Positions 24,376 to 34,315 of a stretch of DNA of 64,000 bases are shown in pieces. Numbering within the stretch: the stretch's first letter is position 1; each line of letters begins with the position of its first letter. The stretch is taken from NCBI GenBank assembly GCA_037349315.1, contig JBAIAC010000018.1, positions 4,526,001-4,590,000 on the forward strand, in the 5' to 3' direction. The notes below the pieces were generated by a model, which worked only from the letters and a program-made list of their open reading frames with translations, did no database searches and had not been told where the DNA came from. This DNA is from Chelydra serpentina. Lineage: Eukaryota; Chordata; Testudines; Chelydridae. The position numbers were made by a program, and so were the translations under genes.

Positions 24376-25356
24376 ACTCACCCCTTTCATGGTGGATCAC
24401 CTGCTTTCCTTTCCATTCCCAACCTTACAGCTCCAGCCCACCCTCAGCCACTGCACTTGCACTGTGGCAGGAAGCTCCTGTGTTGAGTTGCCATGCTATG
24501 TAGCCAGCCGCTAGGGGCATTTGTTACAGCCTGAACCCAGAGAATGGTTGCAAGAACACCCTCCATTATGCTGTCCTCAGAACAAGGATTGCTGGACTTT
24601 GAGGCTGAGGCTGCTCCCAGCCACGGGGGTGCTGTGTACCTAGGGCAAATGTCTTTCTGTACTGGAAAGATGAAAAGTGTAATGGTGGGGGCCAGCCTGC
24701 AATGAAGGGAGGAGGAGATTGGTTGCCTGTCTGTACTAGGGAGAAAACACAGCATCCTGACCTGTAACTAGCTAGGCCACTTTTGCCTTGGCGCCTGGGT
24801 CACCGCCCAGCTCAGAAAAATGAGACATTTGAATGATGGTAAGATAAGCTCTTATGAGTTACCTTGTCCCTCCCCCACACCACACACACACACCTGTTTG
24901 TCTCATCCATCTGGTGGGTCTTATTAACCAAGACTTTGGGAGCAGGGACTATCTTTTTACTACTTGGCACCTGGCACAATTAGGCCCTATTGAAGGAAGT
25001 CTTTCATAAATAACACTGTGACAGGGAATCTTGTATTCCCTTATCTTTCATGCCATCTGCCCGAAGGCGCTAAACAGGGTATGTGGGTGAGGATGGCAGT
25101 TAGAGAGATGCTGATGGAAAGACGCTCTAATTTAGGGAAATAAGCAACAACAGTAGTTGTGATGGAATCAAAAGATCTAATGTGATTTGGAGCAGAAGGA
25201 GGAAAAATACCAGAGGCCATCGCAGCTCATAGCATATGAATTCCAGTACAGATGTTACCTTGTAAACAGGGTTTATTGGCCATCTCCATGGGAGATGAAT
25301 GATGTCAAGCTGTCTGGAGTGGCTCAGGATCATGAGTACTAACCTCAGGGCAGACT
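24376..25356. other. Non-coding DNA with a MIR-like tail
   Basis: At 24945-25020 the words 'gggagcagggactatc', 'ttggcacctggcacaattaggccc' and 'ataaataac' are those of a MIR/CORE-SINE 3' part on the plus strand. A short (AC)n run sits near 24885-24895. Nothing else was recognised. Confidence 0.5.
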
Positions 25357-26470
25357 GTTACAAATCATGGCACAAACCCCGAACTGGTTGTGAGCTCTAT
25401 ACTTAGATTTCACCAACCAAGTATCAAGTGTGAACTCCTCAAGCACTATAACATCCTTAACATGGAGTCACAGACAGTCCCCTTTGGTACGCCAGTCCAT
25501 TCTGCCACTCAGGCAAGCCTGGCCTTTGCGATAGATGGTCCCTTACATCAAAAATCAAACCATATTCAGGTTACTCCCAGCGCAAAGAACCAGTCATTTA
25601 CCCCCAGGTCAATTGCACAATAGATCCTACATTAATGATAATGCTTGTAGCCAATCCTACAATAAACTATCTAAAGATGCATTAACTAAGAAAAAAAATG
25701 AGACTTATTTACAAGGTTAAAGCAAGTAAATATACACACACAGACAAGTTGCAGTCTTAGGTCCCAAAAGGTGGTAGAAGCTTCTATAATAAGCAAACTC
25801 TATATGTCGTTTAGGGCTAGTCCAGGCTAAGCAGCTAGGGATCCCATGCTTAGCCTGGACTAGCCTTAAAGGACATCTTGGAAATCTTGACCTCTTCAAA
25901 TCCAAGCAACATAGAGAGACAGCTCCTTCCTGTCAGGAATTTTATTCCCTTCTCCCAGAGTTCAAGCTGATGGGAGAAGTCCACTTACATATCTCCTCTA
26001 CATGGGGGGAGAAGGGACTAATCAACAAAGTCTTTGTTTTTTCATGTTTCACAACGCCTCATTTGGATTCAATGGGCCTTCTTGGTGGGCAGGACCTAAC
26101 ACCTTCTGTAGGGAGCCAGCATTTTACATTAATTAATGTCCCTTTCCTGTTTGGTGATTTACACAGTTACAGAGGTTTACAATGCAAACACTCAATATAA
26201 CCTTATAACATGGGGGTACAGATATTGTAAATGAGATTAATAGTACAGCAATTTACAAGCATTCCATAAACACTAAAACACATTTGTATAAATCTAATAC
26301 CTATTTTAACAATACTAACACACAGGTGAGCCAGACTGGTTTCCAGTTCTGCATTTGTCAGTGTTCAGTTAGGCCTAAGGGCCTTGGTGTGAGCTGGCAC
26401 CAGGTCAGCCGGCATCATAAATGAAAAATAGGATTTTTTTTCTTCAGAAAGATAGACTGGTGCCAAAATG
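25357..26470. mobile_element. LTR-like repeat block, boundaries uncertain
   Basis: The block begins 'tgttacaaatcatgg' and runs to around 'gtgccaaaatgttaca'. I recognise the interior ('gaactggttgtgagctctat', 'ttaacatggagtc', 'acacaggtgagccagactgg') as a high-copy chelonian LTR-type repeat. This is from memory and no flanking duplication could be confirmed. No protein frame is present. It contains the strong hairpin at 25810-25870. Confidence 0.42.
25810..25870. repeat. Near-perfect hairpin, 24-bp arms
   Basis: Left arm 25810-25833 and right arm 25847-25870 are reverse complements with one mismatch. The inner 19 bp (ggctagtccaggctaagca) is perfect. The loop of 13 nt contains GGATCC. It lies inside the LTR-like block. 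Its function is unknown; it may be an RNA hairpin of the LTR or a local inverted duplication. Confidence 0.85.
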
Positions 26471-26866
26471 TTACAAAGCCTGAGACAAATCTTGAGGTTA
26501 TTCCTCAGTCTCAATAGCAGTGGGAGTTTGCCCAGCTAAGGACTGAGTAAAATCTGAGTAAAAGTAGATGTCCCATAATCCTCTCCATGCCCATGTGTGG
26601 CAAGGAGACTCAGCCTGGATCTCTCTCCTTGTACAAGCAATCTTCTCCCTACCCATAGAAGGCCCTCTGTGGGGTGAGTGGGATTCCTGCATGTTCTTCT
26701 TCCCACCCTAGCCCACAACCCATAAATCCCACATCGAAAAGCACCCCAAGTTAATTCAATGTGAAGCTGCATTAACTTGCATACTTTCTGTCCCAGGTTA
26801 TAGAAATCCCATGTTAAGAGTAACTATAGTCCCTGTGGTCAGATGTTTGGCTGCATGTGTGTGTTT
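26471..26866. other. Unidentified non-coding DNA
   Basis: Between two LTR-type blocks. Small overlapping frames on the minus strand (26498-26772) have no motif. Nothing could be assigned. Confidence 0.4.
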
Positions 26867-27999
26867 GCCCTGTGTGCTGTCCCAGCTCTGCGCAGACAGT
26901 TGACACAGCAAACCTCGAGCGAACCGCCCACCCAATGACCACAAGATCCATTAACGTATGAAGGCCCCAGGTTTATTGTCGACGAAGCACGGTAATAGCT
27001 ACTGGCAGACTCTACGAGGATACTAGGATATGTGTGCCCGTGACAATAGGCACAGCTCAGTCAGTGGTGGAACTTTCCACTGCCCCCTAGGCTGGGCAAA
27101 AATACTGCCTTTGAAATACATCTTTATACCCTAATATAAACAAGTGACGAACTGTCATCCTGACCGTATTTTTTAGGAGGGGTCAGTGTGTTCCTGTTAT
27201 CCTTGGGGAATGATTTTGTAGCATCCTTGATATCGGGATGCTCTGGTCTAAGTTCCCTGTAAGCTGCGCGGCCACGCAGCAGCCTATTTAGCACCGCACA
27301 GCAGCCAATTTAGTGCTGCAAGGAATCCGCCGGGGACCTGCCGGTGCCGGGGGAGGGGCACCTATCCTGCAACCCCAGCCCCAGAGCTGCTGTGGTGGGG
27401 AGAGGTGCCTCTCCCCCCTCACCCAGCCCCAGCTCAGGTACTGCAGGGGGAGAGAGCTGGGAGGAGTCCTCTCTCCCTGCCGTAGCCCCTGAGCACCCTC
27501 CTGCACCCTAAACCCCTTATCCCCAGACCCACCCCAGAGCCCAAACCCCCAGCACTCTTCCCCAGCTCTGGGCCCCTCATGCCTAGCCCCATCCCAGAGC
27601 CCTCACCTGCAGCCTGAGCCCTCACACCCCTGCACCCCAACCCTCTGCCACAGCCCTGAGTCCCCTCCCACACTCTGAACCCCTCGGCCCCACCCCCCAC
27701 CACATGAATTTTCTTATGTGCACCAATATGAAGGTGTTGTGCACCAATATGGAGGTGATGTGTGGCACATAACAAAATTCATTCCGCACATGGGCGGGAC
27801 AAATGAAAGGGAACACTGGTTCTGGTACCACTTGCTGTTGGGATGTGTTTGCGTGAGTACTCTGTGCTTAGCACTTCTTAGGAATGTGTATTTCTGCAAG
27901 AACAGGGCTGTTCTTGCCAGATTCTGTGAACAGGTCTCGCGTCATACCAGGCCTCTAATGCAACAGCTTATGGCTCTGGCTCTCTTCCTACTACAGCCC
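26867..27999 (-). mobile_element. Endogenous retrovirus LTR interrupted by a hAT element
   Basis: Proposed LTR at 26871-27995: plus strand starts TGTGTGCTGTCC and ends CTTCCTACTACA, with a candidate 4-bp duplication GCCC at 26867-26870 and 27996-27999. On the minus strand it would read TGTAGTAGGAAG onward. Without the hAT and its duplicated 8 bp the LTR is about 546 bp, a normal size. A 4-bp duplication is short enough to arise by chance, so the ends are less certain than for 23550-24370. No viral genes adjoin it. Confidence 0.6.
27240..27826. mobile_element. Non-autonomous hAT nested in an LTR
   Basis: The element at 27248-27818 (571 bp) starts near CTAAGTTCCCTGTAAG and ends GGGAACACTG. Flanks GCTCTGGT (27240-27247) and GTTCTGGT (27819-27826) agree at 7 of 8 positions. 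The body is C-rich and repeats 'ccccagcccc' and 'cctgagc' phrases. Towards the right end 'gtgcaccaatatg' occurs twice in tandem (about 27719-27760). The C-rich body is the reverse complement of the G-rich block in the hAT at 15159-15905. There is no transposase. Confidence 0.85.
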
Positions 28000-28304
28000 C
28001 TATAGAAGCAATGCTATCCAGGAAGTAGTGATGTTGTAAACTCCTCAAGATCCTGGTAGATTTTAAGGGATAAAAGGGTAAACGGACTGACTTTCTTATT
28101 TTTTCCATATTATGTGGGAAGAATTTCCTCTTCCCTATGCAAATTATTCCAATGAAAAGGAGAATGGGGTTTTGAGTAAACACCTCAGAATTTGGAACAA
28201 TGTCCATTAAACTTGTGAAGGGGTTAAACAACATATTTTAGCAAATTGAGCAGTGATGTAACGCTTCCTATCTTTATTAATAGTACGGGAACTCTAAGAA
28301 AGGC
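28000..28304. other. Non-coding DNA, nothing recognised
   Basis: AT-rich sequence between the LTR and the next repeat. No gene or repeat recognised. Confidence 0.45.
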
Positions 28305-28545
28305 CAGGTCTACACTACAGAAGTATGCTGATATAACTATGTCGCTCAGGGGTATACCGACCTAACCACCAGTGTAGACAGCGCTATGTCAATGGGAGGG
28401 CTTCTCCTGTCAACACAGCTACCACTGCTCACAAAGGTGGATTAACTATGCCTGTCAGCATAGGAGCATCTTCACTTAAATGGTAACGTGGTGCAGCTGC
28501 ATTGGTGCAGCTACGCTGATGCAGGGTTTTTAAGTGTTGATCTAA
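28305..28545 (+). repeat. Degraded terminal-repeat (MITE-like) element
   Basis: It starts 'ggccaggtctacactac' and contains 'agtgtagacagcgc' in inverted sense about 65 bp later. The 'gtctacact' wording is shared with 62163-62456. The right end was not found, so it may be truncated. Confidence 0.4.
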
Positions 28546-29880
28546 GTCACTTGAAAAGGACTGCAGCAGCTTTGACCTGCCTATTCAAGGTTCAGTGTTG
28601 ACAGACAACTATGCAAAGAATGTATCAACCAGTAGACAAGATCATTCCCACTCTAAGCAGTCCCTCTGTGCTGATGTAACATTTCAAATGCACTCCAGTA
28701 GTCTTAAAATAGATGCAGTTTGGAATATTTAGCATTTGTAATTCTGCCCCTCTTCCGTCAGTACAGACATTTTACTGTATAAAATTTATATTCCAATTTA
28801 AATTCAGTACTATATCTTATTAGTGAAATGTCTTAGATAGAAATTCCTATAAAAAACGTAGAAATTCATTAACTTACTGCCACTAACCCACATTAAAAAT
28901 GACTAGATGTCTTCTGGGAACAGAGAATTTTCAAGAGAGGAGAATTTTAAAATTCTCTTTTAAAATTGTATATTACACACACATGAGAGAAAGAGAGAAT
29001 ATATAATCAGGCTCCTCCTCATAGAAAATAAATAAACTATTTAATGAGGACTGTCCTGTATTATTTAAATCATGGTGTTCATGTATTAAAGAGGCTCATG
29101 AGAACTAAGACTGGACCAGGCAGTTACAAACATAAGTATCAAATCAGTACATTTCTTAACATCATCAGTTACTTAATGTACCACACACAACATCATATTT
29201 ATCCTACGAGTGTTATGGTTTTCCTATAGAGCACAAGTGTAGAGAATAGAATTGCAGCAGATTCCAGAACTCAGAGAAGGGCACATCAGGGCAAATGAAC
29301 TATTCATAGATAGCCCTATGTTTTGCCTTTGATATCTATCGATCTGGGACAATGAGGACAGTTGATACTATGTACACATTGCTAAGCATTACATTGTCCT
29401 TCAAGCAACGAGCACTTAAAAGCACAGGATTATCAAAGAATTCAAAATAGAAGATTCTACTTTCTGGATAATGAAAACCTATGAAGCCACCTTGGACCCA
29501 TTCCTGCTTCCATTTATGTCAATGAGTGTTTTGTCATTGAGTTCTATGGGAGCAGCATTGGCCCATACCCATCAAATTCCTTCTTAATCGCAGCACACAA
29601 GGAGAGAACAGGATGAAGCAGAAATGATCCTTTCGAAAGCATTATCCAGTTTGAATAGTTGATAACACCCACATTCAAGAGACATTGTCAAGATAAAAAT
29701 AATGGGCTCAAACCTCAACTAAGGAAGTCAGTGGAGCTAGGCAGATCTAAACCAGCTGAGAACCTGGCCCGCTATCAGTATTTTCAATTTCTTACCTGTT
29801 TTTCTTCTCTCTCAAATTATTAAAGCTAAAATAATTATAAAAATCTGATTTGCTTTACTTCATTTATACTATTTTTTAAT
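28546..29880. other. AT-rich non-coding DNA
   Basis: No gene recognised. It contains an 18-bp perfect palindrome (GAGAATTTTAAAATTCTC) at 28940-28957. The phrase pair 'tttatgtcaatgagtg' and 'gttctatgggagcagc' at 29512-29560 belongs to the old dispersed motif seen many times in the window. Confidence 0.5.
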
Positions 29881-30055
29881 TATGCCCCAATTCATTAAAG
29901 CACATAAGCACATACTTGATGTTAAAACTCATGCTCAAGCCCAGGTCTATTCAGAAAAGCACATATGCTCCAATTCAGGAAAATAACCCTATTTAGGAAA
30001 AAGAAAATAAGAAAGAAATACTTGTGGCACCTTAGAGACTAACAAATTTATTTCA

Positions 30056-30095
30056 GCATAAGCTTTCGTGGACTACAGTCCGTTTCATCGGATGC
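30056..30095 (-). ncRNA. Hammerhead-ribozyme-like core, minus copy
   Basis: On the minus strand: GCAT, CCGATGA, AC, GGAC, loop TGTA, GTCC, AC, GAAA, GC-TTAT-GC. A hammerhead core needs CUGANGA, stem II and GAAA; here the U of CUGA is C, so activity is doubtful. The stem and the GAAA box are intact. Order and spacing match compact hammerheads with a very short stem III. This is a candidate relic, untested. Confidence 0.4.
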
Positions 30096-30147
30096 ATAGA
30101 GTGGAACATACAGTGGGTTAATAATTATACTGTATGTTCCATTCTAT

Positions 30148-30187
30148 GCATCCAATGAAGCAGACTGTAGTCCACAAAAGCTTATGC
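30148..30187 (+). ncRNA. Hammerhead-ribozyme-like core, plus copy, decayed
   Basis: The same unit on the plus strand reads CCAATGA, then AGACTGTAGTCC, then ACAAAA. The G of the CUGANGA box and the G of the GAAA box are both changed to A, so this copy should be inactive. Comparison with the minus copy shows independent G-to-A or C-to-T decay. Confidence 0.35.
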
Positions 30188-30480
30188 TGAAATAAATTTG
30201 TTAATCTCTTAGTAAGGTGCCACAAGTATTTCTTTCTTATTTTCTTTTTGCTGACACAGACTAACACGGCTACTACACTGAAACCTATTTAGGAAAGCAT
30301 TTAAGCATGTGCTTAAAGTACTTAAGTTATGTGCGTAAGTGCTCACCTGAATAGAGGCTTTAAGCATGTGCTACGTCCCACTGACATACTTAAGTACTTT
30401 GCTGAATAGTCAAGAGTTGAGCGCATGCTTAAGTGCTTTGATTAAATGGGGCATTTAAGTATTTCCCTCAGCTTGGGCAG

Positions 30481-33400
30481 TGAAACTAGACAGAGTGTGA
30501 AACTAACCAGTCATGCCCCATTAAGAACCAATTCTGCCATACTGCCTACCGTGAATGTACTTGGCATGATTATTGCTAGTTGAAAACTTGTATTTTAAAA
30601 GATCCCTATTTGTTGTGCCCCTGCCCTTGGCGCCTTCTCCCTTAGATTGTGAGCTTGTGGTGCAGAATTGGTTCCTTCTTGAAGGTCTGGAAATCTCCTA
30701 TAGCATATTGTGGGTGCTATCATGAACAAATTAATAATAATGCATTAGAACGATATTATGTTTGCGTTTCCAGTGCTGCAGAGTATTTCAGTTCTTTCAA
30801 TCCCTCACTTCCTCAAAAACAAACCCGCCTGCATTCTTTGCAAATTATATCTCCCTCTCTTGCGTTATTTCACACAAAACCAAAATGTCTTTAAACCACG
30901 TACAGTCCAGTTAACTGCAAGACATGTTTTTGATAAATCTGGTAAACTGGCAGGCTGTTACACTAGATGCAGCCTGAGGTCCTTGTTAGGAAAAACCTAA
31001 CTGTGTTTTATGATCTTTACTTTGTTACTCTGCTGTTAATGATCAATCCATATATGTATCTTCCAACAGTGTCAGTGGGAGATTTCACACAAATCAAATG
31101 GAAATATATTCTCTTGAGTTATTAATATAAACTATACAAGGGCTGGGGACGCTCTCTTTCCATTTTAGCTGTGCACACAATTTCAGTTATTATATGGAAG
31201 TAATTTAAAATAGATAAACTCTCAGATGGAATTGACTGATATTTTCTTTGTCTGATTTATTTAATTGGTTTTACTTTTTGCTAGTATCATGTATCAGTCG
31301 TGCAGCTGCCACAGAGCAACCAAACAATCTGGAAATAAAAATTACAAGTAGGAAACAATTATGGGGTGGAAGCAAATGAAAAGGGAAGGTATCTTTTGAA
31401 CTTTGCCTACCATAAGGGACAAATTCCATAATTAGATATGATTTGCTCAGTGTCCTCAAATCCTAGGAGCACTCAGCACTTTGCAGTATTGGGCTCTTTT
31501 TCTTTCCCTGTTATTCCCAGTGTCATGGATTTTAGGGTGAGTCCCCATTGCCACTGGAAGAGCAAGAATAATGGGAACAAAGCAGTATGCTGCATCACTG
31601 AATATTAACTATAAGTCCCAGAACACCCACGGAGTTAAGTGGAAAACAGGTAAAATTATCATATATGCTTGGTGGCTGTGATTCATCTAAATTTTAAACA
31701 GTAGACTGCTTGATCATTAAAAAAAAATTAAATCATGTAGGTTACCTAGTTGCTTTGCTGTTTAAAAATAGAAAAAAGTGTTTAATGGTTAAAATGTGAT
31801 AAAAACTGAAACACAAGATGCAATTTTAACTGACCAACAACTAGATAAGTTTGCAGGAATGAGCTCACTGTTATGTATACTAAATGGTGGACTGTCTTGA
31901 GAATACTTGTAATATTACTGACTGGGGAGAGACAGTTAAAGTATAAGGGCTTTCAGTTGGCCAGAAATCAAACATAACTCCCCTTTAAAAAAATTCATGA
32001 ACAAGCTAGACTTGATTTCTCTTCTAGTCCACAGATTACACAGAAGATATATGTGGAGTTATTGATGTTATGTAGTAGCTAGAAGGCAGGATAGAAAAAG
32101 TGCTGGAGTTTTATATGCAGAAAAGTGATAAATGGTTGGCAATAGGGATGATTTATAGTTTTTCCTTAAATCCGGTACTTTCAACTAATCTCTATTGCTT
32201 CCAAAAATTGTCTCAAATGTCGAGAAACAAAAAAAAAAAATCAAAAGATCCTGAAAACCTGAACAGAATTATATAGACATAGCTGAAATCTGACTAAAAA
32301 TGTGTAGTTCTTCAAATGATACAAACCTTTCTCCAGTTCCTGAAGATAATATTGCTCCCTTTCCAGCTTAAAGAATTGAAGCTAACAGGAACTATGGTAT
32401 ATAAGAGTGTTATGAAGACAACACTGCTTGTAGCTATATCAAATAGAAAAGATTATCTGAACAGCTTAATCTGGTCTCAGACTTCTCCTTGACCTTATAT
32501 ATTAATGAATAAATTATAGTACACACTCCACAATGATATAGGGTAATGACATGTGTAATTACCTCTGCAAACAAACCAAATCATTAGACGATACAGTTAA
32601 TATAAGATAGCTAGGTGTGGTGACCCAAGGGATAAAGACACAGCTCTAGAAGTCTGGTTCAAATATAACTTGAGTTCATAGAGTATGTGAAACACATCCA
32701 AAATTCTCATTTACACATTCGTTCATCACTTCACACACAGGGAATGTTGATGTCTTTTACTCAGAAGGTGGCCAGATCTAAAACTCATTTACTGTAACAT
32801 AGATACAGCTTTATTTTTCACTCCCAGTAAACATGTACTGTTCACATCATAAGTGTCATGCTTTTTCAAGCAGGTTGCAAAAAAACAACCACCACCCCAG
32901 TGTAATCTATACTCCATCAGTCTACAAATCTGTTATATAGACTGTCATTCTTTCAAATAGGCCATCTGGCTACCATGGTATATTGTATTACCATGCCCTG
33001 GTGTGGGATACAGGATGGATGATTCAGAATTTCCGCTTGATGGTTTGATGGGAGGTCATCAGGTAGAGAGATTACATGTTTTGTCTCTATTGGGGTGGAT
33101 GTCTAACACAGTGTAACTCAATACCCATGCTGGCTGATCAGTTCCCAGAGCCAGCAGTTACAATAGCATCAGGCTGGAAAATCATGCAGAAGAGGTACAC
33201 AAAGAAATTCCTGGGACAATCCTAATGTTCATGGATGTCTCACATCCTATAAGCGTAGTATGAAGCACAGTCCTGAATCAATTCTGAGCCTTTCACCATC
33301 ATGACACTTAGATGCAAATTTAGCATGGCATAAGTTAGCATTTAGCATGGCACAACATAATAGCATTTTCTCAATGTGTCATGAAGTTGCATTGTGCATA

Positions 33401-33614
33401 CAATGTTGTAAAGTCATAATAGGACACTGCATCATCACACACTGATATAACACAAGACGAAGCTACAAATGTCATGATGCAGTTATTTTGTGCTGTAGGA
33501 CAAATATATAAAGCAGTAAGGGAAAATGTCAAGGAAAACATAGACATACATGGTAACTACAGTGACAAAACAGCCTTTAGTAAGAATCCTCTGGACCCTG
33601 GCCAAATCAATCAA
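30481..33614. other. AT-rich non-coding DNA
   Basis: No exon, transposon or RNA gene recognised over about 3 kb. AT-rich and CpG-poor. Short A runs (32229-32240) only. Intergenic or intronic. Confidence 0.55.
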
Positions 33615-33639
33615 ACACACACACACACACACACACACA
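33615..33639. repeat. (AC)n microsatellite
   Basis: About twelve AC units in an uninterrupted run, seen directly. Confidence 0.92.
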
Positions 33640-34315
33640 AGATTACATACACTATTAGATCAGAGTGGTTAAAAGATCATTGTTTAGAGCTCTTACAAAC
33701 TTTTTTTTTTGCTCCTGATTGCTCTTGCACATTTTTAAATGTTAGGGGGCGGGGGGTGGGAGAGAAATGGTGTTTTGTTGTTAATATAGCACTGAGACTA
33801 AGATATGCCTGAGTACTGCATATGGTATGCTTCAAGTACTTATTGTTCTTCCTCCTTTAAAAGCATTTTGATGTATTAATGTTTTTCAGTATGAAAGCTG
33901 GGCTTTTGCAAGCAAATGGTAGGAGATTTGAGAATGGCACCCTTCTGAAAAGTCAGCCAACGGTGGAACAAAAATATCTATTTAAACAGCTAACATTGGA
34001 ATGACTGTTAAATGATCTGATTTGTGTAACCTGAGAGCTAGCATGAGGGGTGGCTGACTCTAACTACAATAATGGTGAATAGACAGGGCTCTTTACTAAT
34101 GTCAATCTCTGTTTATCAAGGAGCTTTGTAAAATTACTAAAATAACAATTTGACTACAGTGGTCACCCTTAAAATCTTGCCAAATGCCTTCGATAACTGA
34201 ATAGCTACTTTAGTGGGTCCAGTATTCCAGGAATTTTCTATAGTAAGCACTGGGAAATGCTAGGGAACACTGCAGACACTGAAGTGACTTGATCTAATGG
34301 CAAGCTGGCCATTTT
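33640..34315. other. Non-coding DNA, nothing recognised
   Basis: AT-rich with a short G-rich run near 33745. No gene or repeat recognised before the hAT element. Confidence 0.5.

Larger units (their letters stand above)
29988..30296 (+). mobile_element. Palindromic retroelement insertion, Penelope-like by inference, with 13-bp TSD
   Basis: The insertion 30001-30283 is bracketed by the perfect 13-bp duplication CCTATTTAGGAAA (29988-30000 and 30284-30296), as made by target-primed reverse transcription. Inside are two inverted copies of one unit: 30001-30114 (minus) and 30129-30244 (plus), separated by 14 nt. The plus copy continues into the tail 'gacacagactaacacggctac'. Because one duplication flanks both copies, they entered as one unit. 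Each copy has a segment resembling a hammerhead ribozyme core (CCGATGA, a 4-bp stem GGAC/GTCC, then CGAAA in the minus copy). Hammerhead motifs and inverted terminal repeats are known from Penelope-like elements. The family assignment is inference; a tRNA-tailed SINE is the alternative. Confidence 0.7.
29881..30480. repeat. Old palindromic repeat rich in 'gcacttaagcatgtg', host of the insertion at 30 kb
   Basis: On both sides of the insertion the sequence repeats, in both orientations, words such as 'gcacataagcacatact', 'aagcatgtgcttaaag' and 'gcatgcttaagtgctttg', together with 'ccaattcatt' and 'gattaaatggggc'. This is the pattern of an old, internally palindromic dispersed element. It was later split by the TSD-flanked element at 30001-30283. 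Family name and ends are not known to me. Confidence 0.55.

Noticed and set aside
30001..30283. CRISPR-like or tandem repeat array
   Set aside because: There are only two copies, inverted, flanked by one TSD. This is a retroelement insertion in eukaryotic DNA.
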